Positions 1 through 13,074 of a stretch of DNA of 64,000 bases are shown here, one piece after another. The position numbers were made by a program, and so were the translations under genes. Each line of letters opens with the position of its first letter. Position 1 is the stretch's first letter. Source of the DNA: Chrysaora quinquecirrha (Eukaryota; Cnidaria; Scyphozoa; Semaeostomeae; Pelagiidae); NCBI GenBank assembly GCA_014526335.1, contig JACTAT010000041.1:274420-338419 (forward strand), in the 5' to 3' direction. The notes under the pieces were generated by a model. That model was not told the origin of the DNA, did no database searches, and saw nothing but the letters and a program-made list of their open reading frames with translations.

Positions 1-1430
1 TAGGGTTTAAAGAAGGATTCTCAAAAAATCACCAAAATGGCAAGTCTATAGCCTTACTACATAACCAAAAATCTGCCAAAATCAAGGGTCCTGAAAATTA
101 GCTTATTTCTTCTAAGATATTTAACAAATGCTTCCAGTTACCCCTTAAATATGCTGTAACTGGTGAATAAAGTATTTTTCTAATAAAATTGACCGAATTA
201 GGAAGAAAAAAGTATTCTTCATTAATCGGCAAAAAGTCTCTAGCCTAACAAATGGCCAAAAGGCATCCAAAATCCGGGATTTTGAAAACTCTCTTTTTTC
301 TTCAAAAATATTTGACAATTCTTCCAATTACCCCCTAAAATTGCTCTAGTGGATATAAAGAATTATTTTCTAACAAAATGGATCGATTTAGGGGGAAAAG
401 GTACCCTCGAAAAATCGTTAAAAAGGCAGGTCTACAGCCTTGCTAAATAGCCAAAGATGGGGCAAAATCAGGATTAATAATAACCTCACTTTTTCATCAG
501 AACAATTTGAAAAATCCTTACAATTACCCCTACAAAGGCTCTAGGGGTGAAACAAATTATTTTTCTAACAAAATTGATCGAATAAGGGAGAAAAAGTACC
601 CTCGAAAAATCGCCGCAAAGGCAGGTCTATAGCCTTGCCGAATGGTCAGTAATAGGGGTTCAAAAACTACCTTTTTGACAACTCCTTCCGATTACCCCCT
701 AAAAATGCTCTAGGGGGTTATAATAAATTATTTCTCTAGCAAATTTAATCCAGTTAAGGAGAAAAAAGTACCTTCGAAATTTCGCTAAAAAGACAATTGC
801 ATATAGCCTTGCTAAATGACTAAACATCAGACAAACTCAGGGGTTTTGAAATCAATCATTTTTCGTCAAAAAGATGTGACAAATTCTTCCCATTACCCCC
901 TTTAAAAAGGCTCTAGTGGGTAAATAATCTAGATTTCTAACAAAATGGGTCGAATTGGGGAGAAAAAAGTACCCTCAAAAAACGCCAAAAAGACAAGTCT
1001 ATAGTTATATAGCCTTGCTAAATGGCCAATAAATTGGCAAAAATGAAGAGTTTGGAAACCTTTTTTTTCCTTTAAAAAAGTTGTCAGTTTCTTCCAAAAT
1101 AACCTCTTGGCTGGAATGTAGGAGGTATATAGTACAAAGGTATATAGTATATATAGTATATATATATACTATATATAAGACATAGAAGGTATATACTATA
1201 AAATATATACTATATATACTATATAGTATATAAGATATACTATATAGAAGGTATAAAGTATATAGTATAAAGTATTTTTCGCCCAGAAAAAGTGAATTTG
1301 GAAGCAAAAAGTACCTCCAAAAAATCTCCAGAAAGGAAATCCATAGGTATGGAAAATGTCCCAAAATTGGGGAAACTTCTTCTTTTCTGCCAGCTCCAAA
1401 TAATTTTCCTCTGTCCTTTGATGTAATTTT
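1..1430. repeat. ~190-bp satellite array, 6-7 degenerate units
   Basis: The segment 'tatagccttgctaaatggcc' or a close variant recurs near 48, 240, 435, 631, 804 and 1011, a period of about 173-207 bp. Each unit also carries a 'gaaaaaagtaccctcgaaaaatcg' type block (split by small changes) and a 'cttccaattacccc' block. The array runs off the left edge. A further diverged unit lies at about 1020-1430 and is interrupted by a TA-rich expansion. Short reading frames here are not convincing genes. Confidence 0.8.
1124..1276. repeat. TA-rich microsatellite inside a satellite unit
   Basis: Short 'tatatagtatatatag' runs fill about 150 bp. The expansion sits where other units of the array have only a short 'ggtgaataaagtatttttc' stretch, so it looks like a local expansion within one unit. 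Confidence 0.8.
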
Positions 1431-1739
1431 CACACCTTAACATTGATCGATTGTAAAATTTTCCATTACTTTCTCCTGGTCGTCTTGACCAAAATTGTCT
1501 GATTTTGGCTCCTTTTTCTAAAATTCTGCGAATATAGCCCCATTATTATACACTTACCTTTTTTGGTCGAAATTTGCTTATTCTCTGTCTGTAGACTTGC
1601 CTCAAGTCTCTCTCCAACAAGGTGACGAGTTTCGAGGGGAGCGATAGTAAATATAAAAATAACTTAGAGTATCAGCATAATCTCTTATCTATAAAGTAGA
1701 ACTTCCGAATGAAAATTGCAATGAGTCCTATATGAAAAC

Positions 1740-2219
1740 GTAAAGCAAGGCGCAACCCGTGCTAACATATTTGCCAACTTCCCCGCCACTAATTGTTGGC
1801 CAACATGTTGGCACGGCTTGCTATAGATGTTGTCCAAACTAACAATATGTTGTTAACGAAAAACGTCGGCCACCATTTTCATCGAGTTCAGGAAACTTAT
1901 GTGTTTTTACGGTATGCACAACATTGTCAATTTCGGTCGTTATTTCGGAGACCTTGAAATAAGGAATAGGACCACTAAATTAGGAGTTCGACCACGAGTT
2001 TTTGCTTCTTCGTTGCAACGAAAAGAGCGACAGTATACAAACAGCTCAGCTGCTTCATTTTCGACAATGTTTGCAAAAGATCATTTGCAGATGACTTATG
2101 CAACCATAAACATCTCAGATGTTGTGATGGTATGGCAAACCGTACCAACACGTTGGCCTATTGTTAGCCAACAAGTTGGCCAACAACGCTGGCACGGTTT
2201 GTACTGTGCCTGCCTTTAA
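1740..2219. mobile_element. Miniature inverted-repeat element (~480 bp)
   Basis: The left end (about 1745-1825) and the reverse complement of the right end (about 2128-2215) share 'ttgttggccaac', 'gttggcacggcttgc' and flanking bases over roughly 80 bp at about 70 percent identity by eye. The interior shows no transposase. Class is not assigned. The short plus-strand frame at 1899-2219 mainly reads through the element and is not called as a gene. Confidence 0.6.
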
Positions 2220-5200
2220 GTGGAAGCAAGTAGGTATTGTAAGCTCTTCTGTTGTTCTTCTGTGTTGTATAATGACATGGGTTCTTGTAACAGTCGTTTA
2301 AAAGCGGTTTACGCTGGTGTTGCAATTTTAATTGCAGCTGACTACTGACTTGCATGCAAGGATTTCACAGTGTAAAGGCCTTTTTGCATTTGTGTCCTCT
2401 GTTTAAATCCGATAGTTCGACATAGAGGACGAAAAATTTTTTAACCAGTTCATGAAGTTTTTCTTGCATGATCATCAAAAGAGCGAACGACAAGCTCACG
2501 TCTAAATTTCAAGAGATTTTACAGACATTTAACACTTTGAACTCCGTGCATGCAAGCTACTGAAATTCAATTCGCATGTAATTGCAAGCAGATAACAAAA
2601 GGGTACTACAAAACACAAAGTTGACAATAAATGACCATTAGACTTTTGCTAAGACTATGGATGGCCTTATCTTAAACGTACTATAGGGCCCGTTCGCACT
2701 GCATTTCAGCAGTTTGCTGAAAAAGTTTAACAAATTCTGACCCTCTATTTATTTTGACCCTTCTGCAAATTAAATCCTGGATACTGTTCCAACCCCCTTG
2801 CCTATTCCAACCCCCAAGCAATTAGGAACCTTATGTGTATGTGAAATGGTGCCTCTAGCGGAAAGGGCTTAATAAGACCTGGAGAACAGGTGCTTCTTAA
2901 CAACTTAACTAGCCACCCCCTTGACTGAAAACTGGATCAGCCCCTGATTCGGAAATTCTAACTGAAATGTTGCGGTAAAAATGAAAGAGAGTTTTTGAAG
3001 CAGTTGCGCATTTCAAAGGCCTCTCCCCCTAGAGTCAATGCCTGGCGCCCTATTATGAAACGGTTTCTTAAAAACGCGCATCCTAGAATTTTTCTTGAAA
3101 GAGGGCAATGTAACCATGATATCTGGGAAAAAGTAAAATGCTTGCATCAAATAGATACAAGATAGCTTTAGGGAGGAAACGGGGCATCGCCCGAAGGCGA
3201 CCTAATGGAATCAACCAGGGGCATAGGAAGGGGCCAGGGGTTCTTTGAAAGCTGAAGGGGGGGGGCGATGAATTCGAAACTTTCTTTAGGCATAAAATTA
3301 GATCCTAACACCCCATAACCCAGTACTTAATTCTGAAATTCTTAAGTACGAATGCGCTTTTTAATTCCGTTTGCCAAATTTGGCGTATCACAAAATCAGT
3401 CAGTTGTCAAGAATAGGAGGAAAGCGGGTCAGCATCCTTACAAAAGAATTACCTCCCAATTTATTGTCAACTTTCAATGCTAAGTAAGGCAAAAGTTTAA
3501 ATAATACCATTTTCTAGAGAAAAATTCACGAAAAAAAGAAGTGAGACACATGGGCTGAAAGAGAACATAAATTGAAATGCACTTACACTTCACAATAAAT
3601 AAAAAGTCACTAGATTAAAAAAAGCTGCTTCTGAAATATTGCCTAAAGTTCTATGCTGCAATTAAAGAATTTCTAAAAGAAATTTGAAAAATCTAGAAAA
3701 ATCGTGCCACTCAACAACAGTTCCTTTGTGTTGATCGTTTTGTGCAACTTTCTTCGTTAGATAAAATACTGCATATGTTGTTTTTGAAATAAGAATTGCC
3801 AAATATTAAGATCCCACCTGAAACTCTGAAAACATGCCTTCTCGCCTCAAAGTATTGGAGCGTATTATTACTCTCGGGCTCGGGCGCCAAAAAGACGGGG
3901 GACGGGGGCAAAGAGTTTGAAGTAAATGACAAATCAAACAGGAGGAGGAGTTTAATGAATTTGAAATAAGAAGGGTTGAAAAATGAGAGTAAACACTTTC
4001 TTTTTTATACGAATATCCTAATTTTTGCCGAGGCTCGAACTTTTCCATTGTTATTCTTAAATTTCCATTGTTCTTTGGCAATTTTGAGCCTGAATATTCT
4101 TATAGACTGTATTCTTATAAAAAAAGTGTGTATTCACATAGGAAGCACCCATTAAATTAGTTTGAAATGGTTAACAATTTGCTGCCTCAAGAGCTTCCAA
4201 AATTTCGCCTGCTGAAGACATAAAATGGCTGAAGAACAAAATTTTTTGTAACGCACTCTCACGGTTAAAGTGGTAATCATCTTTGTCGTTACTCCCTTAG
4301 CTCAACAATAATAAAGGACCTGATAACATGAGACGAGCAGACCCAGGCTGGGCCAATATACCGAGTTGGCTCGTTTTCACTTGACCCATGTTTATATGGA
4401 AAAAAAGCGGGCCGGCTTTTCTATAGCCCGGGTTGGGTTGGCCACAACAGCAAACTTCTATAGCACACCCCGTTGTTGACCCGTCTCGTTTACATTATAT
4501 TAGACAAGCTGAACTGGGTCAACAGGACTGACCGAGCCAACCCGCTTAGTATGAAATAATATAGGAAAAGCTGGACCAAGTCAACTCGGTTATCCGAGCC
4601 AACCCACTTTAACCGGATCAAATTGACTTGCCGAACCGACCCGCTTCATGTAATAGCAAACTGATTTGAACCAGCTTTCCTGATGAATGCTGGATCAGAG
4701 ATAACTCGGCAAATTGGCCTAAACCGGGTCAGCTCCTTCATATAATCAGGCCTTTTGTTAAAAAAAAATTGGTATCTACATAAAGAAAATTTTTAGATTT
4801 AAAGTTTCGGGCATCAGGAAGGAATCTTTAGGCCCTGAATTAATGAACTGAACAATTCGCCCTCCAAGTCCTCCAAGATTGAAGCTAGAGAAAAATCCAG
4901 TTTATTTGGCCTTCCTGTACAGTGAAAATTGTTCAGTGATTGTTTGATTGGGGCCCAAAAAGTTTGGTAAACAACATTTGTTCAGTGGTATGTTCAGTTC
5001 ATTTGGCCACTCAACTGAACAAACACTGAACATTTATCGGATATTCGCATGCCAATTAATTAAAAATCTCGAACTTAGCGCCAAAACAACTGCATGAAAA
5101 ACAGGCTGAAAATGTTCAACAAACGTTCAGCGACAAGTTCAGTTCATTTTGCCAATCGGCACTGAACATAGCGTAAAATAATCACTGGCATGTTCAATGA

Positions 5201-5440
5201 AATGTTCAGTTAATTTGGCCATTTGGCACTGAATAAAGCGTAAAATGTTCAGTGGCATATTCAATGAAATGTTCAGTTCATTTTTTCAGGGCGTTAAACA
5301 AGGGTAGATCCTAGCTCTAAAAAAGCTCCGGGGCCTGAAAAATCCATTAACAAATAATGGAGAACGTCTCTTGATGCCCAAGGAGCATTTTAATGGTTAG
5401 GTATATGTAACATTAACATTCACATGAATTTATCCACCAT
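2220..5440. other. Intergenic, repeat-rich, 3' flank of KLHL-type gene
   Basis: No exon could be supported. About 2683-2828 is a partial copy, in opposite orientation, of the element at 6808-7198. About 4330-4745 has degenerate repeats of 'gagccaacccgctt' and 'actgggtcaac' in both orientations. About 4920-5285 has repeated 'tgttcagttcatttggcc' blocks in both orientations. These look like eroded miniature elements. Confidence 0.5.
5389..5394 (-). terminator. Candidate poly(A) signal for the KLHL-type gene
   Basis: On the minus strand this reads ATTAAA, about 47 nt beyond the stop codon of the KLHL-type gene. It is the nearest poly(A)-like hexamer seen; no transcript end is available to confirm it. 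Confidence 0.35.
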
Positions 5441-8400
5441 TTATCTTAACCACAGCGCCACTGTTGCCATGTAGCAGCGAGCATTATTCATCGTTGCAAC
5501 ATCTTTCCAAATATCGTGACTAGGATCATAACATTGAACAGTACTAAGATATTTAGACCCATCATGGCCGCCTATCACGTAGATCTTGTTAGCCATCACT
5601 GAAACACCTAAACCAGTACGAGGCGAGTCCATCATACATACCATTGACCATTCGTTTGAAGATGGGTCGAACTTCTCGATACTACGAAGATATGTTACGC
5701 CGTCATGGCCGCCTGAAAATGAAGACAATAATAATAATACTATATTTTTAAAGGGTAATTCTATGAGCTAAAATTAAGCTCCTATCAAGAGAAGCCCTGT
5801 CTGAAATTAAGGGTGCGTTCTTTTCAAGCGAATCAGAGATTTGCTTCGCTTTTTTGATTCGATGAAAAGGTGGAACCGAAGCAAAACGAAAAGAACTCAT
5901 TGATTCAGTCTTCAAGCAAACTTCATGCATCAAAGAAATATCTAGCCTCTTTCAAGTAGCTGTCGCAACAAACTATGAAAATCCACGCAATAAAACAAAT
6001 TTTAACCCAGCAGCTGAGAAAAGTTGGCTTCGTCTCCTTGCCAGCCATTTTGGCGCGAAAATCAGACTCGAACCAGTCCTAAATTATCACGTAACCTATA
6101 AAGACGCACCGAGAAACAACAAAAAACCAAATCAATTTCAAATGACGAAAGAAGATTTTGTTGTTTTGCTAAGCAATAAAAGCGAATTGCTACGAAAGCG
6201 ATTCGCTTGATTCGGTCTAGAAAAGCGAAGTAGCTTCGCTACTGCAATGAGCAAAACAGAACAATGTCAAATCAAACTTTTGCTTCGCTCCAAAAGAACG
6301 CACCCCAAATAAAATAAGAGTGGTATCTGAGAAGAATACAAATAATTGATAAAAAACTAAAAAAAAAATAAAAATTTCCCAAAGCAATTTCATGAATCAT
6401 TCATCAAAGGTTATCATAAAATTCGTTGTTTGTCAAAGCCTTTTAGCGTATGCATGTGGCTAAAAACAACTATCCTAATAAGCTTCAAGAGCTGTAAATA
6501 AAGAGTAGCAGGTTCTTCCTTATGCCCTAGTCAAACCACAAAATATTGTCATATGACATAAACGTAGCTTCAAATGTCACACAAACTGTCTGTGAGTCTA
6601 GCAAAAGCGTGACAAGGCAAACTTTCTTACATCTATACGCTCTTTTATGTTGTACGCCTGACAAACACTAGGCCAAAATACGAAATAGAAATTCGGAAAT
6701 AGCGGAATATCTTAGTCAGGCGAACGAGGTCCTTATGGCTTCTTTAGAGGAATCTTGCAATGCCATACAAAATTTTCTCACATTCTAAACTAATACCTTA
6801 AACAACGGGTACTCTTAGGTGACTAATTGCTGGGGAGGGGATCGGAATAGGCAGGGGGGTTGAAACTCCAGCCAAGACCTAATTGACGGGGTGGTCGGAA
6901 TAGACGGGGGGGACCGGAATTTGTTTAAAAAATTTGTCAGAAAACTGCAGAAATGCAGTACGACTGGTCCTATAATACTTATAGGCTAAGGCAGTCCATA
7001 TTGATAATCAACAAATAGAGTGACAAGTGAAATTTCATAGAAAGAAGATGAAAGTGAAATAAGTTAAAATCATCAACATCAACATTGATGTGAATCCTCA
7101 TAAGCGGAGAGGGGTCCTAACAAAAGTGTGGGGGGGTTGGAAATTTTTCAAAAAATTAATTAGCGGAGGGGATGGCAATTAGGCACCTAAGAGTTACCGA
7201 CAGTTTTATCAATACATATAACATATATGTTAATACATATATATTTGTCATGAATGGCGAACACAAGGATGGATTTTTCCACAAGTGGCATACCATAACA
7301 AGTGGGACTCGAACCTGGGCTGTATGACCAGAGAGCCAACGATGTTTCCACTGAGCTTTAGATCTCAATGAAATCGACGAGAAACTCTCCAAGTCATACA
7401 GCCCAAGGCTCTCCTCCTGTTTGACTTTCTCGTGTTTCGGCTATGTTGAGCCTTCTTCAGCACCATACATATGTATACATATTTGTCATGAATGGCGAAC
7501 ACAAGGATAGATCATACATATATATACTATCCCTTACCAACTGCATAGATAAATCCATGTAATGCGCATGCTCCAAAGTTGTTTCTAGCTGTACTCATTG
7601 CTGGTACCATGCTCCATTTGTCTCGTTTTGGATCATATCTCTCTACTGAGCTGAGATGTGCTCTTCCATATCCTCCCATCACATATATGAATCCATCCAA
7701 AGCAACTGCGGCAAAACAACTTCTACTGTATGTCATCGGCTTCAGTGACTTCCATTGTCTTGTGTACTCCGTGTAGCACTCAACAGACTGTTAAAAAAAA
7801 TCTGGGTAAAAATTCCGCCTTTATCAAGTTTTTCGGTCTGTTTCTGACGTTAATACTCTGAAAACTGTCACAGGAGGCCCAATCGCATAAATATCATTAG
7901 TGATATAACCTTACTTGTGTTGTTTTCTTCCTAAAATGTCCTATTTTCGATACAGATATTTGGTTGTTGCTGTTGTTCAGAAAACGCCACATTGTGATAG
8001 CTTTACGTATATAATAAATAATAGCAAGGAGTGAAGCTTTTCTGAATAGCCTTGATACAACATTGTTTCGTTTTGCCTGAATTTCGGTGAATTTTGCGTT
8101 AAACGCCAACTTCTTTACATCAGAATGTTCCCCACCACCTAAACTGTCTACAGAGTACACTTGTTTTCACTTTCCTCAACTAAATCATTTAAAACAGGCA
8201 CGAAAATATGTTTGTTTATCTGGCGGTTTGAAATCTGCCGAGGCTCGGTCCTATCACTGTGGCCAGATCAAAGCAACCGCCGTTCGAAAAATCGTGATGC
8301 TGTGTTCGAAAGATGCTCGAAAATTACGAAATAGACCTCCTGGATTCCTTACGTTTCTTTTGTTTTGTAACTGTAGAAAATATTAAACCGGGGGAGCACT

Positions 8401-11400
8401 GACGTGATTTTCGTTGAAATTTCGAATGCGTTTTGGCCACAGTGATAGGACCGAGCCTCGGCAGATTTCAAACCGCCAGATAAACAAACATATTTTCGTG
8501 CCTGTTTTAAATGATTTAGTTGAGGAAAGTGAAAACAAGTGTACTCTGTGGACAGTTTAGGTGGTGGGGAACATTTTGATGTAAAGAAGTTGGCGTTTAA
8601 CGCAAAATTCACCGAAATTCAGGCAAAACGAAACAATGTTGTATCAAGGCTATTCAGAAAAGCTTCACTCCTTGTTATTATTTATTATATACGTATAAAG
8701 CAGTACAGTGGAGGCTGTTCAGTACAGTGGAGGCTAACATCAGTACAGTGGAGGGATAACATGATGCGTGTGGGGGATAACATTGAGTACAGTGCAGGCT
8801 GTTCAGTACAGCGGAGGGATAACATTGGGTACAGTGGAGGCTGTGCAGTACTGTGGAGGGATAACATCAGTACAGTGGAGGGATAACATGATGCATGTGG
8901 GGGATAACATCAGTACAGTGGAGGCTGTTCAGTACTGGAGGGATAACATCAGTACAGTGGAGGGATAACATGATGCAGTGGGGGATAACATTGAGTACAG
9001 TGGAGGCTGTTCAGTACAGCGGAGGGATAACATCAGTACAGTGGAGGCTGTGCAGTACTGTGGAGGGATAACATCAGTACAGTGGAGGGATGACATGATG
9101 CATGTGGGGGGATAACATCAGTACAGTGGAGGCTGTTCAGTACAGTGGAGGGATAACATCAGTACAGTGGAGGGATAACATGATGCATGTGGAGGGATAA
9201 CATCAGTACAGTGGAGTAGTACAGTGGAGGATGTTCAGTACAGCGGAGGGATAACATCGTGTGGGGGATAACATTGAGTACAGTGGAGGCTGTTCAGTAC
9301 AGCGGAGGGATAACATCAGTACAGTGGAGGCTGTTCAGTACTGTGGAGGGATAACATCAGTACAGTGGAGGTTATGGCGCCATCGTGCTGCTTTCCACAA
9401 GCTATTTTGTTGTGTTGTTTTATTGACTGAGAAATGAAGGAGGCCTTTTTTCTTACTTGTCTGAAGTTATGCCAAGATAAACATAAAAGGACGAAGAATG
9501 TAAATTCTTTTTGCTTGAAGCTCCCTCAAAGAAAAGCAGTAGCCCGAAAAGCTACTTTGATTGTTATTTAGAAAGTTTGGAAGCTTGCCTAGGCTTGGAG
9601 AAGTTGAAAGATGATGGAGATTTCGATGAAGATCTTTCCAAAAAAGATCGTAACGATGGAGAAGCAAGACGATGTTTAATTCCTATCAACCACATCGGAA
9701 ATAATATTTTCTGTGCGATCTTCATAATCTTCATTTTCAGAATGCAAATCGATATCGCCATTCGCCAATAACCGAAATGTTGACTTACGATCTTTTTTGG
9801 AAAGATCTTCATCGAGATCTCCATCATCTTTCAACTTCTCCAAGCCTAGGCAAGCTTCCAAACTTTCTAAATAACAATCAAAGTAGCTTTTCGGGCTACT
9901 GCTTTTCTTTGAGGGAGCTTCAAGCAAAAGGATTTACATTCTTCGTCCATTTATGTTTATCTTGGCATAACTTCCGACTATACTGATGTTATCCCTCCAC
10001 AGTACTGAACAGCCTCCACTGTACTGATGTTATCCCTCCGCTGTACTGAACAGCCTCCACTGTACTCAATGTTATCCCCCCACACGCATCATGCTATCCC
10101 TCCACTGTACTGATGTTATCCCTCCACAGTACTGAACAGCCTCCACTGTACTGATGTTATCCCTCCGCTGTACTGAACAGCCTCCACTGTACTCAATGTT
10201 ATCCCCACACGCATCATGTTATCCCTCCACTGTACTGATGTTATCCCCACACGTCCACCTCCACTGTACTGAACAGCCTCCACTGTACTGATGTTATCCC
10301 TCCGCATACTGAACAGCCTCATGTTATCCCTCCACTGTACTGATGTTATCCCTCCACAGTACTGAACAGCCTCCACTGTACTGATGTTTCTCCACATGTC
10401 ATGTTATCCCTCCACTGTACTGATGTTATCCCTCCACTGTACTGCACAACCTCCACTGTACTCAATGTTATCCCTCCGCTGTACAACAGCCTCCACTGTA
10501 CTCAATGTTATCCCCCCACACGCATCATGTTATCCCTCCACTGTACTGATGTTATCCCTCCACAGTACTGAACAGCCTCCACTGTACTGATGTTATCCCC
10601 CCACATGCATCATGTTATCCCTCCACTGTACTGATGTTATCCCTCCACTGTACTGCACAACCTCCACTGTACTCAATGTTATCCCTCCGCTGTACTGAAC
10701 AGCCTCCACTGTACTCAATGTTATCCCCCCACACGCATCATGTTATCCCTCCACTGTACTGATGTTATCCCTCCACAGTACTGAACAGCCTCCACTGTAC
10801 TGATGTTGTCCCTCCGCTGTACTGAACAGCCTCATGTTATCCCTCCACTGTACTGATGTTATCCCTCCACAGTACTGAACAGCCTCCACTGTACTGATGT
10901 TATCCCCCCACATGCATCATGTTATCCCCACACTGTACTGATGTTATCCCTCCACAGTACTGCACAGCCTCCACTGTACTGATGTTATCCCTCCGCTGTA
11001 CTGAACAGCCTCCACTGTACTCAATGTTATCCCCCCACACGCATCATGTTATCCCTCCACTGTACTGAACAGCCTCCACTATACTGCACAGCCTCCACTG
11101 TACTGCACAGACATTACCCCAGGTTACCAATTTACATCGCGAATATTATTAATGTTTTACCAAAATCAATAGAAAACCTGTATGGAACAGTGTGTTGGAA
11201 GCACTGAGAAAGCCAAACTTCGAAAAGTAGACTTTTCGATAGTGGAGAGAAACATGCTTAAATATATCAAATTCAACTAAAAAGGTCTTTTCTCTGCTCA
11301 GATGACGATTTACTGAATTCAAGCAGCGCCAAAATGAATGGAATATCTGATGGACTCGTTACACAGTTAGATATTGCATTAGATATTATTTTTCGTTTTA

Positions 11401-13074
11401 GATGCTCTATATATGGAATATCTAATGTAATATCTGATAGTGTAACTGGGCCTTAAGATATGCTATTTTAAATCCACATAAGCAGCGGAGACATGACTGA
11501 TAAATAGTCCATTCAAATGTCTAAACGATCCGATCACAAGCGTATAAATTAGGTTTTCTTGAAAGAAATTTTTGGTTGATTTCTATTGTATCATATTACA
11601 AAGTCAACACACAAAATGTTTCCAGTTGCCACACTTAGGAAATCACATTTTTATTTGACTATAGTAGGTCAGCTAAGTCTGTTAAAAGTTCTTACCCTCA
11701 GACAATGCTGGCCATCATAGCCACCAAGAACATACAGGACAGAATCTACGGAGAAGAAAAGGATCTTTGAACGCAATTTTTTAAATATCATCAAGAAACC
11801 GGATCTAATAACAATTCTGCTATTCACCAAGCATAGGGTTAGGGTTAAGGATTAGTTCCATTGATAGGGTTAGGGTTAGCGCTAGGGTAAATGTTAGGGT
11901 TAAGCAGGCCTTTAAAGGAGGCATAGCATGCGCACGTGCAGGCACACTCCCAACAAGGGTCACAAGAGTGATTGATTGCATGCGTGGGATGCTTGTTTCT
12001 ACATGCATGAAATGGTAGCGAATATGATATGGCAATAAAGGATAATGCAACATACATGCTTTTTACTCTGATTGCTGGACTTTTAAAAAGCATGCCCAAC
12101 CTCAAGGAGGCTTGTGAAGGATTACTCGCCCTAAATTTTGATTGTGAAAGGACCTGGGTTAACGTTAGTATTAGGTTAGGGTTAGATTTAGGGTTATAAG
12201 GGTGAGCAATATTAGCACACAGAAGAGTACGTTTTTGCTTAGCATTTGTGCAGGCATGAGAGTATGTTTGCGCACAAATAGTTAATGGGCATATATGCAG
12301 ATGAATTGCCAAGATTTTGTGAAATCCAGTGCAGAAACAATATCAATTGGGTATATTTTAAAATGATAAAATTAAAAAAATTTATGATAAAATTTATGAT
12401 AAAATTTAAGAGCCCCTTCACATGAGTAATTTCAAAAAACTTTGAAACTCATAGTCCTAGGAGTTAAGTCTTGCATCTAACATTTTCTGCCTGCTAAAAT
12501 AAAAAACTCAGGAAGCTTCAAAAATCAAACAATGATTAAGGAACCAAAGACAACTTGAAGGAAAGAATGCTTGTTTTTCTCATTTTGCCCAGCTTTTGCA
12601 ACAAAATCTGTTGGCATGTAAAATTTCATGCTGCTTTGAAATTTTAAAGGGCAATGAAAACCTAAACTGAAATCAAAGCACTTGGAGTTTTATTTCCCCC
12701 TTATCCATGTGAGCATGTAAGGGCTTTAGAGACTGAACTGAACTCATGGTGCCAGGAGTTTAAAAAGTGTGTCAAATTTCTCATGTGAAGGGGCAGGATA
12801 GTAATCATGGTCAAATCCTTTACAAATTTCAAACTAATCAAGTGAAAATAAAAACATAATTGCTAAGTGGTGTAAAATTGAGAAGGTGCTATGTGTAAAA
12901 AGGCTCAAAGAAACTCACTCAAAGCAACAGTTTCATGATTATATCTTGGTTCATTCAAACTTGAAACATTGGTCCAAGAATCTTTTGATGCATCATAGCA
13001 TTGGACTTTTCCATCACAGACTTCTCCTCTGTGATCAGTGTTTTCCACTAACCCTCCAACAAGATATATATAAC
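5441..13074 (-). CDS. KLHL-type gene exons 2-5: Kelch propeller
   Basis: Exon 2 (12919-13074) encodes blade 2 (YIYLVGGLVEN). Exon 3 (11696-11745, only 50 nt) encodes NSVLYVLGGYDGQHCLR. Exon 4 (7538-7787) encodes the end of blade 3, blade 4 (IYVMGGYGRAHL) and the start of blade 5. Exon 5 (5441-5712) encodes blades 5 and 6 (GGHDGVTYL, YVIGGHDGSKYL) and the stop. The short exon 3 is supported by exact phase (1 in, 0 out) and by giving the missing GG strand of blade 3. Confidence 0.85.

Larger units (their letters stand above)
8002..11110. mobile_element. Foldback-like composite: palindrome, array, palindrome, inverted array
   Basis: Two oppositely oriented arrays of the same minisatellite flank a palindromic centre, and array A is preceded by another palindrome. 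Long inverted repeats made of short tandem repeats are the hallmark of Foldback elements (as in Drosophila FB). No transposase is visible and target-site duplications could not be fixed. An alternative is satellite amplification plus inversion. It lies wholly in KLHL intron 3 (7788-11695). Confidence 0.55.

Noticed and set aside
2683..6973. A 4.3-kb transposon bounded by inverted repeats and containing KLHL exon 5
   Set aside because: The right 'end' is the inside of a complete miniature element (6808-7198); the left is a partial inverted copy of that family.
7260..7420. Possible tRNA gene
   Set aside because: A and B box-like words are present but no acceptor stem; a second copy with the same flanks shows it is a SINE.
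8087..8612. Two copies of a small protein-like frame on opposite strands
   Set aside because: They come from the two arms of one palindrome; no start context, domain or splice support.
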